A DNA stretch of 15,927 bases from CAMCXE01 sp041179125 (lineage in GTDB: Bacteria; Pseudomonadota; Gammaproteobacteria; Pseudomonadales; Cellvibrionaceae), in contig JBEGTZ010000123.1 of NCBI GenBank assembly GCA_041179125.1, positions 1 to 15,927 of the forward strand, in the 5' to 3' direction. The notes beneath the pieces are model-generated. The model was given only the letters and a program-made list of their open reading frames with translations. It was not told the DNA's origin and made no database searches. The position numbers were made by a program, and so were the translations under genes. Within the stretch, counting starts at the first letter, position 1; each line of letters begins with the position of its first letter. Of this stretch, positions 5,285-13,708 are shown piece by piece.

Positions 5285-7132
5285 TTATAAAAATACGAGG
5301 ACGGCCAAAATGACCACCGCACCGAGGGCGATTGAGCTTGCGTACCAGCGCAGGTTGCCGGTTTGCGCGGCGCTTAAACCTAAGTGCGCCAATTTAACGG
5401 TGCCGGGTATTATCCAGAAGGCTTTATCAATGGGGTCAATTTTCAACAGGCGGGCAAGCGCACAGTAGGGCTTCACCAAAAACAGGTCGTAGATGAAATC
5501 AAAGCCCCAGGCGGCGTACCACAGGCGGCTGAGCAGTTTGCCTGGACCTGAGTTGGCGAGAGCCGTGACCAGCTTGCGCTCGCCGATGAATAAGAACCAG
5601 GCCAGCGCCACGCCGCTTAGGGCCACCAGGCCGGAGATGATTTCCACGGTGTGTTTGGTGTGCGCATCGCCTTCAGCACTGGCGGGCAGCACACCGGCTA
5701 AAGGCGGGTGAATAAGGGCGCCGACAGCGGTGGAGAGCACCAGCAGAATGCCCAGGGGCAGCCAGTAATCCGCGCCGTGGATAGCGTGGGCGTGGGTGTT
5801 TTCTTTGCCGTGGAAGACCACAAATATGAGGCGGAAGGTGTAAATGGAGGTGAAAAACGCTCCAACAATTCCGGCGTAGAACAGTTCTTTGTGGTCGGTG
5901 GTGAAGGCTTGCCAGAGGATTTCATCCTTCGAATAAAAACCCGCTGTGACAAACGGCAAGGCTGCGAGGGCCGCGCCGCCGACTAGGAAACAGGCGTACA
6001 CAAAGGGGATTTTTTTGCGCAGGCCGCCCATTTTGAAAATGTTCTGCTCGTGGTGGCAGGCCAAAATCACTGCACCTGAGGATAAGAACAGCAGGGCTTT
6101 GAAGAAGGCGTGGATCATCAGGTGGAAAATGGCGGGGGCATAGGCTTTCACGCCCAGGGCCAAAAACATGTAGCCGATTTGGCTCATGGTGGAGTAGGCG
6201 AGAATGCGTTTGATGTCGGTTTGCACCAGGGCGGCAAAACCCGCCAACACTAGGGTTACGGCACCTACAACGCCGACCAAGTAGAGGACATCTGGGGTGA
6301 GTTCGAACAGGCCGTAGGTGCGGGCAATTAAGTACACACCGGCTGTCACCATCGTGGCGGCGTGGATTAACGCGGACACCGGTGTGGGGCCGGCCATTGC
6401 GTCTGCCAACCAGGTTTGTAGCGGCAATTGCGCGGATTTACCCACCGCGCCGCCAAGCAGCATGAGTGTGGCGAAAGTGAGCGCGGGGCTGCCTGCGGCA
6501 AAATGGGCGGGTGCTTGCTCCAGCAAGGTGGCGATGTGCAAGGTGCCGAGTTCTTTAAATAACACACACAGGCCGATGGCCATAAAGGCGTCGCCCACAC
6601 GGGTGATGACAAAGGCTTTGCGGGCGGCCAGGCCGTTGGCAGGGTCGCGGAAATAAAAGCCGATCAGCAAATAAGAACACAAACCCACGCCTTCCCAGCC
6701 GAAGTACAGGGCGACGAGATTGTCCCCCAGCACCAGTAAAATCATGCTGGCAACGAACAGGTTCATGTAGGAGAAAAAGCGTGCGTAGCCTTCGGTTTCG
6801 CCGCGCATGTACCAGGAGGCAAACAGGTGAATCAAAAAACCCACGCCGGTGATAACACCCAGCATGGTGAGCGATAAGCCGTCCAGGTGCAGGTTAAATG
6901 TGGGCGCGAAGCCGTCCACTGACACCCAAGTCCACAGGGGTTGTACAAACACGCCTTTGTCGGGGGTGTGTTGTAAAAAATCAACGCCTGCGATGGCGGT
7001 GAACAGGGCTGAAAGGCCTAGTGCGCCTACGCCGATGAAGGCGGCGAGGTTTTCGCTCCAGCGGTCGCGGCCAAAGGCCAGCAGCAAAAAGCCAATTAAA
7101 GGAAAAACAATGGTGAGGTATAGGTAATTCAT
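5285..7132 (-). CDS. nuoL: NADH-quinone oxidoreductase subunit L
   Basis: The outermost antiporter-like proton-pumping subunit, 615 residues (E. coli 613). It carries E147 in YFGWEGVGLCSYLLIG, K232 in VGKSAQLPLQTWLADAMAG, H257 in SALIHAATMVTAGVY, K345 in HAFFKALLFLSSGA and K402 in AGFYSKDEIL. The C-terminal part beyond about residue 490 is the region that forms the lateral helix and last anchoring helix in known structures, here ending in hydrophobic VVILAVLVFL. The start overlaps the nuoK stop by four bases (ATGA), so the two are translationally coupled. Length and motifs indicate a complete gene. Confidence 0.98.
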   Translation of the reverse strand: MNYLYLTIVFPLIGFLLLAFGRDRWSENLAAFIGVGALGLSALFTAIAGVDFLQHTPDKGVFVQPLWTWVSVDGFAPTFNLHLDGLSLTMLGVITGVGFLIHLFASWYMRGETEGYARFFSYMNLFVASMILLVLGDNLVALYFGWEGVGLCSYLLIGFYFRDPANGLAARKAFVITRVGDAFMAIGLCVLFKELGTLHIATLLEQAPAHFAAGSPALTFATLMLLGGAVGKSAQLPLQTWLADAMAGPTPVSALIHAATMVTAGVYLIARTYGLFELTPDVLYLVGVVGAVTLVLAGFAALVQTDIKRILAYSTMSQIGYMFLALGVKAYAPAIFHLMIHAFFKALLFLSSGAVILACHHEQNIFKMGGLRKKIPFVYACFLVGGAALAALPFVTAGFYSKDEILWQAFTTDHKELFYAGIVGAFFTSIYTFRLIFVVFHGKENTHAHAIHGADYWLPLGILLVLSTAVGALIHPPLAGVLPASAEGDAHTKHTVEIISGLVALSGVALAWFLFIGERKLVTALANSGPGKLLSRLWYAAWGFDFIYDLFLVKPYCALARLLKIDPIDKAFWIIPGTVKLAHLGLSAAQTGNLRWYASSIALGAVVILAVLVFL

Positions 7133-7440
7133 CCGCGCATCTCGCTGGCTGCATCAACGTCCAAAGACTGGTAACGGCGATAGAGTTGAAGGACTAGGGC
7201 TAAGCCAATGGAGGCCTCAGCGGCGGCTAGGGTGAGCACCAAAATGAACATCACCTGGCCGTCCGGCTGCTGCCAGCGGCTGCCCGCCACCACAAAGGCC
7301 AGCGCGCAGGCGTTCATCATGATTTCGATGCTCATCAACATAAACAGGATGTTGCGGCGTACCAGTACGCCAGCAAGCCCGATACTAAAAAGGATGCCAG
7401 CCAGGACAAGGCCGTGCTCCATCGGAAGGGTTTCTAACAT
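7129..7440 (-). CDS. nuoK: NADH-quinone oxidoreductase subunit K
   Basis: A small three-helix membrane subunit of complex I, in the MrpC-like family, 103 residues (E. coli 100). Two buried glutamates needed for proton transfer are present: E39 in MSIEIMMNACALAFV and E75 in LAAAEASIGLALVLQL. The first ATG (7438-7440) was kept because AAGGA sits seven bases upstream. The ATG at codon 7 would align with the E. coli start region (MEHGL) but has no ribosome site. The C-terminus SEMRG matches the family, and its TGA overlaps the nuoL ATG. Confidence 0.97.
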   Translation of the reverse strand: MLETLPMEHGLVLAGILFSIGLAGVLVRRNILFMLMSIEIMMNACALAFVVAGSRWQQPDGQVMFILVLTLAAAEASIGLALVLQLYRRYQSLDVDAASEMRG

Positions 7441-7443
7441 GGT

Positions 7444-7947
7444 CTATTCCTTCTCGGTATCACGGCCAAGGTGCCACGCGGTCACCATAGCGGAAAGTAA
7501 CAACATGGAGGCCAGCTCCACAGCTAATACATAGGGGCCAAACAGGCTGATACCGACGGCTTTGGGGCCGATGACGGTGGTATCCAGCGGGTGGTCGGTT
7601 TCGATGCCGATGCTGCGGCATAACTCCACCAGTAGCACCAAAGACAAAATGGCGGGGCCAATCCAGGTTTTGGGGGTGAGCCAGGCTTTCTCCTGGGCGA
7701 TCACCACAGAGCCTAAATTCAGCATCATCACCACAAACACAAACAACACCATGATGGCGCCCGCGTAGACGATCATCTCCAAGGCGGCGGCAAAAGGTGC
7801 GCCGAGGGCGAAGAAAATCATTGCCACGGCGAGGAGCGACACCACCAGGTACAGCAGGGCGTGTACCGGGTTGGTGGTGGTGATCACGCGTACCGAGGCG
7901 ATGATGGCGATGGCGGCGGCGAGGTAAAAAGCTAGGGCTGTTCCCAC
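7444..7947 (-). CDS. nuoJ: NADH-quinone oxidoreductase subunit J
   Basis: A membrane subunit of complex I near the quinone module, 167 residues (E. coli 184; the shortfall is in the variable hydrophilic tail). Family signatures are TNPVHALLYLVVSLLAVAM, the LEMIVYAGAIMVLFVFVVMM helix with the flexible Y-A-G segment, and VGISLFGPYVLAVELASMLLL. The start is a GTG (7945-7947) with AGGA seven bases upstream; no ATG lies in a fitting place. It stands 52 bases after nuoI and ends three bases before nuoK. Confidence 0.97.
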   Translation of the reverse strand: MGTALAFYLAAAIAIIASVRVITTTNPVHALLYLVVSLLAVAMIFFALGAPFAAALEMIVYAGAIMVLFVFVVMMLNLGSVVIAQEKAWLTPKTWIGPAILSLVLLVELCRSIGIETDHPLDTTVIGPKAVGISLFGPYVLAVELASMLLLSAMVTAWHLGRDTEKE

Positions 7948-7999
7948 GGTGATGTCCTAAAGCTGGTTAATGAAGTTAAGGTTGATCAGGTTAAGTCTG

Positions 8000-8536
8000 T
8001 TAGGGCAATAAGCTCTTAACGTTGACCGGTTCGGCTTCGTTCTGCGCGGAGCCTTTGGGCTTGCCCGCAATGGCTAGGCCTGAAACGCGGTAAAAGTTGT
8101 AGTCGTGGTATTTGCCGGTACCTGCGATCAACAGGTGTTCTTTTTCGTACACTAAATCTTGGCGTTTAAATTCCGCCATTTCGAAATCAGGGGTGAGCTG
8201 AATGGCGGTGGTGGGGCAGGCTTCTTCACACATGCCGCAAAAAATACAGCGGGAGAAGTTGATGCGGAAGAACTCCGGGTACCAACGGCCATCGTCGCGC
8301 TCGGCTTTTTGCAGGGAGATACACCCCACCGGGCAGGCCACGGCGCAGAGGTTACAGGCCACACAGCGCTCTTCGCCGTCTGGGTCCCGGGTGAGCACAA
8401 TGCGGCCCCGGTAACGCGGCGGCACATAGGGCATTTGTTCTGGGTACAAAATGGTGTCGCGCTTGCGGAAGGCGTGGCAAAACACCATCCAAAGGCTGCG
8501 AACTTGCGAGAAAACGTCTTTTAAAAACTGCAACAT
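8000..8536 (-). CDS. nuoI: NADH-quinone oxidoreductase subunit I (two 4Fe-4S clusters)
   Basis: The ferredoxin-like subunit that carries clusters N6a and N6b, the last part of the electron path to cluster N2 and quinone. The 178 residues (E. coli 180) include two complete CxxCxxCxxxC motifs: C58, C61, C64, C68 (ERCVACNLCAVACPVGC) and C97, C100, C103, C107 (SRCIFCGMCEEACPTTA). The N-terminal amphipathic segment (FLKDVFSQVRSLWMVFCHAF) would lie along the membrane. The ATG has only a weak GGA ribosome site and follows the nuoH stop by 18 bases. The C-terminal VKSLLP is shared with E. coli. Confidence 0.98.
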   Translation of the reverse strand: MLQFLKDVFSQVRSLWMVFCHAFRKRDTILYPEQMPYVPPRYRGRIVLTRDPDGEERCVACNLCAVACPVGCISLQKAERDDGRWYPEFFRINFSRCIFCGMCEEACPTTAIQLTPDFEMAEFKRQDLVYEKEHLLIAGTGKYHDYNFYRVSGLAIAGKPKGSAQNEAEPVNVKSLLP

Positions 8537-8554
8537 AGGGTTAAGTTCCGGCCA

Positions 8555-9559
8555 TTAGGTGGGGGTGTGGAGCAAAAGCACCACAGCCGCAGTGCCCACC
8601 AGGTTTACCAAGGTGATAGGCAGGCAGATGCGCCAGCCGAAATCCATAATTTGGTCGTAACGCGGGCGCGGTAGGGCGGCGCGGATCAGGATAAACAGCA
8701 TGATAAAAAAGGCTGTTTTACTGACAAACCAGAAAAGCGGCGGAATCCAATCGAAGCCTGACCATTGGAACGGCGGCAACCAGCCACCAAAAAATAATAC
8801 TGTGGTGAGGGCTGAAACCAGCACCACGCCTACGTATTCACCGACGAAAAACATACCCCACTTGAGGCCCGAATATTCCGTGTGGAAACCGGCGGCGAGT
8901 TCCTGCTCGGCTTCGGGCAGGTCAAACGGCGCCCGGTGGGCCACGGCTACGCCTGCAATGGCGAAGGTGAAAAAACCTAAAAACTGCGGGAAGACAAACC
9001 AGCAGTCTTTTTGCGCCATGACGATATCACTGAGCTTAAACGAGCCGGTGATGGTGATAATGCCCATCAGGGATAGGCCCATAAACACTTCATAACTGAC
9101 GGTTTGAGCGGTGGAGCGGATGCCGCCGAGCAGGGCGTATTTGCTGTTGGATGACCAACCGGCAAACATCACCGCATACACCGCAAGCCCCGCCATCGCT
9201 AGGATGAACAGCAGGCCGATGTCTAAATCCGCCACCACCCAGCCGGGCACGATGGGGATTACTAAAAACGCCAGTAGCAAACCACTCATGGCGATGGCAG
9301 GTGCCAGCCAAAAGGTGAGTTTGTCCACGAAAGGCGGCGTCCAGTCTTCTTTGAAGAACATTTTGATCATGTCGGCAGGCAGCTGTAACAAGCCGAACGG
9401 GCCTGCGCGGTTGGGGCCGTAGCGATCCTGCCAGAGGGCCAATAAACGGCGCTCCACAAAGCTTAAAAACGCAGCACAAATCACTACGCCAAACAAAATA
9501 ATGAAGGCTTTGATGACGGCAAATAATGCGTCTAAGCCGAAGTAGCTTGTTGTCTCCAC
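8555..9559 (-). CDS. nuoH: NADH-quinone oxidoreductase subunit H
   Basis: The eight-helix membrane subunit that forms most of the quinone-binding chamber and joins the hydrophilic arm to the pump modules. The product has 334 residues (E. coli 325). Signatures include SFVERRLLALWQDRYGPNR (34-52), FFKEDWTPPF, AGWSSNSKYALLGGIRSTAQ, the acidic loop APFDLPEAEQELAAGFHTEY and the C-terminal LPRPRYDQIMDFGWR. The start is a GTG (9557-9559) just two bases after the nuoG stop, with a strong AAGGGGG about seven bases upstream; no other start suits the family's N-terminal helix. The extra residues relative to E. coli include a slightly longer loop around PPFQWSGFDWIPPLFW. Confidence 0.98.
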   Translation of the reverse strand: METTSYFGLDALFAVIKAFIILFGVVICAAFLSFVERRLLALWQDRYGPNRAGPFGLLQLPADMIKMFFKEDWTPPFVDKLTFWLAPAIAMSGLLLAFLVIPIVPGWVVADLDIGLLFILAMAGLAVYAVMFAGWSSNSKYALLGGIRSTAQTVSYEVFMGLSLMGIITITGSFKLSDIVMAQKDCWFVFPQFLGFFTFAIAGVAVAHRAPFDLPEAEQELAAGFHTEYSGLKWGMFFVGEYVGVVLVSALTTVLFFGGWLPPFQWSGFDWIPPLFWFVSKTAFFIMLFILIRAALPRPRYDQIMDFGWRICLPITLVNLVGTAAVVLLLHTPT

Positions 9560-9561
9560 GC

Positions 9562-12270
9562 TTAAGCCCCCTTCAGGTCAACGTTGACGCCGTAAGCCGC
9601 CACCACTGGGCTGCCGGGCAAAACGGGTAGGCCCACTACACCTGCCGCTTGATCGGCGCAGATGTGCAGCGGGGCTTGATGGCTAAAACCGGCACCGCTG
9701 ATGCTGAGGGTTTGGCCTTGGGTGAGTTGCAAGCGCTGGGCGTCCGCTGTGCTTAGGCGTACATAGGGTACGTGGATGCGCTCTTGGATTTTCTCCGAGC
9801 GGCTGGATTGTTCGTCGCTGCCGTACAGATGGTAAACCGGTGCCAGGGACAAGCCGTCGATGGTTGAGGCTTCAGCGGCAAAGTAACTGCCAGCCCCTTC
9901 AGTATTAAATAAACGCACGCCTGAGTCACCGGCACGCAGCGGGCCGCCCACTTCCACTTGGAATTTGTTCCAGGCGGAGGGTGAGTTCCAGCCCGGCGCC
10001 CAGGCGAAGGGGATGAGTGCAGATGAATTAGTGGGGCCGGAGACACCTTCCATGGAAAAGGACATGGCGGTATCGGCATCTTGCGGCTGGCGCGGCTCGT
10101 GTACGGAGATATTGGCGCGCATGGAGGTGCGGCCTGAGTAACGGCGCGGTTCGCGGGCGATTTTGACTCCGGCCACACGCATATCGGCCTGGGGGGCGGC
10201 GTCAACAATCAGGGCCAGGCTCGGCACGGCGGCGGCCACGGCGGCGGTGGCGTCGTCCAGGTGCTGCCAGCTCACGGCGGTTTTCGCCAGTGTGCTGTGG
10301 ATGGCGTGTAACCAGCGCCAGCCTTCGCGAATCGAAATGCCGTCTTTGTAATAACTGGGTTCGAACACCTGGAAGAAGCGCTGGGCGCGGCCTTCCATAT
10401 TGACCACTGTGCCATCGCCTTCGGCAAAACTGCTGGCGGGCAGCAATAAATGGGCGGCATTGGCAGTGGCCGTGCGTTGATGATCCAGCACGATCACCCG
10501 TTTGGCGGCGGCCAAGGCTTGGTCAACTAGCGCTTTAGGCGCGCGTTGGTAGAGGTCGTTTTCTGCGACCACTAAGGTATCCGCCGCGCCTGAAGTGATT
10601 TTCTCCAGCGCTGCTTCAAGGCTTAGAGCGCCTACTTGCTCTGCTAAAAGTGCCGAGCCGAGGCTGTTGGTTTCGCGCAGTGTGAGGGCGAGGCTGGGGG
10701 TTTTGCCGCGCGTTTTGAGTGCCAATGCCACATTAATAGCCGCTTGAATGACCGCATCACTCATAGCACCGGTGCCGGAAACCACCAGGGGTTTTTCAGC
10801 GGCTAATAAGCCTTCAGCGATTTGACTGGCTAATGCGGCCTCTTCAGCGGATAAACCTGATACAGCGGGCGCTGTCGGGTCAATGCTGTGGGCCACGGCA
10901 AAACCTAAGCGTGCTTGTGCTGCGGCTTGGGCGCGGAAGGTGGCGGCGGCCACGTCATCCAGGCGTGTGGCGCCAGTGTTGGTGATAAAAATAGGGCTTA
11001 AATCCCGCTGGGCGATGTTTTTCAGCGGCAGCGCATTCCAGGTGGGCACTTTTTTCTGTGCGGCCAGCTGTAACATGCGGGTTTTTGCCGCTTGGCGCAG
11101 GGCTAGTGCCACGCGGGGTGCGGTTTGGGTGAGGTCTTCAGCCAGCACCAACACCGCATCGGCGTTTTCGATTTCTTTAAGGCTTGGGCTGTGGGCCACG
11201 CCCTGTTGCAGCGCGGCGGCTATTAATTGGTTGAGTTTCAGCTCCTGCGCGCCCAGGCCCAGGCTCATGTTGTTCGCACCCACCAATTGGCTGAGGGCAA
11301 AGTTGGCTTCCAGCGAGGCGCGGGGGGAGCCGATGCCCACCACCGCTTTGGCGGCGTGTAGGTATTCAGCGGCTAAATCCAGGGCGGCATCAATGCTGAA
11401 CGCCTGCTCGCTGCCCTTTAGCTCCGGCGCTTGCGGGCGGTCGGTGCGGTTGACAAAGCCATAACCAAAACGGCCACGATCACACAGGAAGTAGTGGTTC
11501 ACTGAACCGTTGTAGCGGTTTTCCACCCGGCGGATTTCGCCGTAGCGCTCGCCGGGGCTGGTGTTGCAGCCCACCGAGCAGAGCTGGCACACGCTGGGGG
11601 CAAACTGCATGTCCCATTTGCGGGTGTAGTGGTCGGCGTGGGTTTTATCGGTGAACACACCGGTGGGGCACACTTCGGTTAGGTTGCCGGAGAATTCGCT
11701 CTCCAGGTCGCCGTCTTCAGGGCGGCCAAAATACACGTTGTCGTGGGCGCCATACACGCCCAAATCGCCGCCGCCTGCGTAGTCGTTGTAATAACGCACA
11801 CAGCGGTAACAGGCGATACAGCGGTTCATTTCATGGTTGACGAACGGCCCTAAGTCTTGGTTGACGTGGGTGCGTTTGGTGAAGCGGTAGCGGCGGCTGT
11901 TGTGGCCGGTCATCACCGTCATATCTTGCAGGTGGCAGTGGCCGCCTTCGGCGCAGACGGGGCAGTCGTGGGGGTGGTTGGTCATCAACCATTCCACCAC
12001 GCTTTTGCGGAAGCTCTTGGCTTCGGCTTCGTCGATGGCGATAAAGGTTTTATCTGCGGCGGGGGTCATACAGGACATGACTAAACGGCCACGGGTGTCG
12101 TTTTCGTCGTTGTACTGCTTCACCGCACACTGGCGGCAGGCACCCACGGAACCCAGTGCCGGATGCCAGCAGAAGTAGGGAATATCAAGGCCGAGGTTTA
12201 AGCAGGCTTCCAAAAGGTTTTGGGAACCGTCTACCTCGAATTGTTTGCCGTCTACATGAATGGTAGCCAT
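9562..12270 (-). CDS. nuoG: NADH-quinone oxidoreductase subunit G (75-kDa, Fe-S)
   Basis: The large peripheral subunit carrying most of the Fe-S wire, 902 residues (E. coli 908). The N-terminal ferredoxin domain binds N1b with C34, C45, C48 and C67. N5 uses H99, C103, C106 and C112 (NHPHDCPVCAEGGHC). N4 uses C151, C154, C157 and C201. The off-path cluster N7, present only in some bacteria, has all its ligands: C228, C231, C235 and C263. From about residue 270 the protein follows the molybdopterin-oxidoreductase fold, which in this family holds no cofactor. An Ala-rich middle (about 430-620) is the most variable part. The ATG has AGGTGA upstream and matches the family start MATIHVDGK. Unusually for this operon it lies 109 bases after nuoF. 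Confidence 0.98.
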   Translation of the reverse strand: MATIHVDGKQFEVDGSQNLLEACLNLGLDIPYFCWHPALGSVGACRQCAVKQYNDENDTRGRLVMSCMTPAADKTFIAIDEAEAKSFRKSVVEWLMTNHPHDCPVCAEGGHCHLQDMTVMTGHNSRRYRFTKRTHVNQDLGPFVNHEMNRCIACYRCVRYYNDYAGGGDLGVYGAHDNVYFGRPEDGDLESEFSGNLTEVCPTGVFTDKTHADHYTRKWDMQFAPSVCQLCSVGCNTSPGERYGEIRRVENRYNGSVNHYFLCDRGRFGYGFVNRTDRPQAPELKGSEQAFSIDAALDLAAEYLHAAKAVVGIGSPRASLEANFALSQLVGANNMSLGLGAQELKLNQLIAAALQQGVAHSPSLKEIENADAVLVLAEDLTQTAPRVALALRQAAKTRMLQLAAQKKVPTWNALPLKNIAQRDLSPIFITNTGATRLDDVAAATFRAQAAAQARLGFAVAHSIDPTAPAVSGLSAEEAALASQIAEGLLAAEKPLVVSGTGAMSDAVIQAAINVALALKTRGKTPSLALTLRETNSLGSALLAEQVGALSLEAALEKITSGAADTLVVAENDLYQRAPKALVDQALAAAKRVIVLDHQRTATANAAHLLLPASSFAEGDGTVVNMEGRAQRFFQVFEPSYYKDGISIREGWRWLHAIHSTLAKTAVSWQHLDDATAAVAAAVPSLALIVDAAPQADMRVAGVKIAREPRRYSGRTSMRANISVHEPRQPQDADTAMSFSMEGVSGPTNSSALIPFAWAPGWNSPSAWNKFQVEVGGPLRAGDSGVRLFNTEGAGSYFAAEASTIDGLSLAPVYHLYGSDEQSSRSEKIQERIHVPYVRLSTADAQRLQLTQGQTLSISGAGFSHQAPLHICADQAAGVVGLPVLPGSPVVAAYGVNVDLKGA

Positions 12271-12379
12271 TCTTGCGTCTTCACCTAGGCCGCTTTGCGG
12301 CGTTTGTTAATGTGAACCGGAGGGCCGGTTAAGCTTTAAATTCTGTATGCGCGGGGGGCTTTTTTAGCTCACAGCGTGT
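12271..12379 (-). other. nuoF-nuoG gap with two hairpins
   Basis: This 109-bp spacer holds no gene and is the longest gap seen in the operon. It carries AACCGG/CCGGTT with a 4-base loop (12315-12330) and GCCGC/GCGGC with a 3-base loop (12289-12301). On the minus strand neither is followed by a T run, so they are not typical terminators. A run of AAAAAAGCCCCCC lies earlier in the spacer (minus-strand sense). The nuoG ribosome site AGGTGA lies just downstream of the second hairpin. A role in mRNA processing, stability or setting nuoG translation is possible but is inference. Confidence 0.5.
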
Positions 12380-13708
12380 TTATGTCTCAGCGCGAATCCC
12401 CTGCGTGAAGGCATCGGGGAAAAACTTCAAAGCGCTTTGCAACGGCTCCATTGCCCCCGGCGCATGGGCGCAGAAGGTTTTGCCGGGGCCTAAAAAGCGT
12501 GTTAATTGTTGCAAGGTTTCGATGTCACCCGGCTCGCCTTCGCCTTTTTCAATGGCTTGCAGGATTTTCACCGTCCAGGGCAGGCCGTCGCGGCAGGGCG
12601 TACACCAGCCGCAGGATTCGCGGGCGAAAAACTGCTCTAGGTTGCGCACCACCGAGATAATGTTTTGTTTGTTATCCACCACCATAATCAGTGCGGTGCC
12701 CATACGGCTGCCCGCTTTCATGATGGTGTCGTAGTCCATCGGCAGGTCTAGGTGTTCGGGCATTAAAAAGTCAGTTGAAGCGCCGCCGGGTAGCCAGCAG
12801 GTTAAGTCCAAGCCCTCGGCCATGCCGCCGCCGTGGGTGTAGAGCAGTTCGCGGGCGCTGGTGCCGATGGGTAATTCCCACAGGCCGGTGATTTTGGCGC
12901 GGCCAGAGATGCCGTACATTTTGGTGCCTGAATCCGGGCTTTTGCCCTGCGATAAGCCATTAAACCACTCGCCGCCGCGCAGCAAAATGGGCGGGATGTT
13001 CATCAGGGTTTCCACGTTGTTGACGATGGTGGGTTTGCCCCAGGCACCGGCCAATTGTGGGAAAGGTGGCTTAGTGCGCGGGTTAGCGCGGCGGCCTTCT
13101 AAAGAGTTGATCAGGGCGGTTTCTTCACCGCAGATATAACGGCCTGCGCCGGTATGCACAAACAATTCAAAATTAAAGCCGGAGCCTAGGATGTTCTCGC
13201 CCAAGTAACCGGCCGCTTTGGCTTGCTCGATGGCGGCGTTTAAGCGCTCGGCGGCGAGGATATATTCGCCACGTAAAAAGATAAAACCCTTGCTGGCACC
13301 TATGGCAAAAGCAGCCACGGCCATCGACTCCACCAACTGATGCGGCAGCTCTTCCATTAACATGCGGTCTTTGAAAGTGCCCGGCTCCATTTCATCGGCG
13401 TTGCAGACGAGATACTTTTGCCCGGCGTCCGGCCCCATAGGGATCAGCGACCACTTCACGCCGGTAGGAAAGCCCGCACCGCCGCGACCGCGCAGGTTGG
13501 AGGCTTTGACTTCGGCTTGCACATCCGCAGGTGGCATGGCGTAGGCTTTTTTAAGGGCGGCATAGCCCTCAAGCGCTTCGTATTCGTGAAGATCTAAAAC
13601 CGCTTTGCCTGCCTGGGTGTAGCGCCAGGTGAGTGGGTGGGTTTCGGGGCCTACGTTGGTTAAACCGACATTTACGTTGGAACTCATACCCTTCACATTG
13701 GAATTCAT
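12380..13708 (-). CDS. nuoF: NADH-quinone oxidoreductase subunit F (NADH- and FMN-binding)
   Basis: The catalytic entry subunit: it oxidises NADH, passes a hydride to FMN, and hands electrons to cluster N3. The 442 residues include the FMN/NADH loop GRGGAGFPTG (74-83), the second nucleotide site GAGRYICGEETAL (187-199), and N3 ligands C366, C369, C372 (ESCGWCTPCRDG) and C413 (KTFCAHAPG). The ATG overlaps the nuoE stop in an ATGA. Compared with E. coli (MKNIIRTPETHPLTW) the N-terminus before PETHPLTW is about twelve residues longer and made of three similar heptads (MNSNVKG, MSSNVNV, GLTNVGP). A start at codon 8 is possible, but its AAGG is too close. The C-terminus stops earlier than in E. 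coli, after QGIRAET. Confidence 0.98.
   Translation of the reverse strand: MNSNVKGMSSNVNVGLTNVGPETHPLTWRYTQAGKAVLDLHEYEALEGYAALKKAYAMPPADVQAEVKASNLRGRGGAGFPTGVKWSLIPMGPDAGQKYLVCNADEMEPGTFKDRMLMEELPHQLVESMAVAAFAIGASKGFIFLRGEYILAAERLNAAIEQAKAAGYLGENILGSGFNFELFVHTGAGRYICGEETALINSLEGRRANPRTKPPFPQLAGAWGKPTIVNNVETLMNIPPILLRGGEWFNGLSQGKSPDSGTKMYGISGRAKITGLWELPIGTSARELLYTHGGGMAEGLDLTCWLPGGASTDFLMPEHLDLPMDYDTIMKAGSRMGTALIMVVDNKQNIISVVRNLEQFFARESCGWCTPCRDGLPWTVKILQAIEKGEGEPGDIETLQQLTRFLGPGKTFCAHAPGAMEPLQSALKFFPDAFTQGIRAET
13646..13708 (-). repeat. Three degenerate 21-bp tandem units at the nuoF 5' end
   Basis: Codons 1-21 of nuoF fall into three 21-base units encoding MNSNVKG, MSSNVNV and GLTNVGP. The first two units (13688-13708 and 13667-13687) agree at 15 of 21 bases; the third keeps mainly the TNV core. 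This looks like slipped duplication at the start of the gene, later diverged. Confidence 0.45.

Noticed and set aside
10883..11464. A 193-codon plus-strand frame within nuoG
   Set aside because: It is antisense to the alanine-rich middle of NuoG, where GCN codons keep the opposite strand open; no ribosome site or family match was seen.
9562..12270. nuoG product as an active molybdenum oxidoreductase
   Set aside because: The fold is shared, but the protein follows E. coli NuoG along its length with all complex I cluster ligands and sits in the nuo operon; this family holds no molybdopterin.
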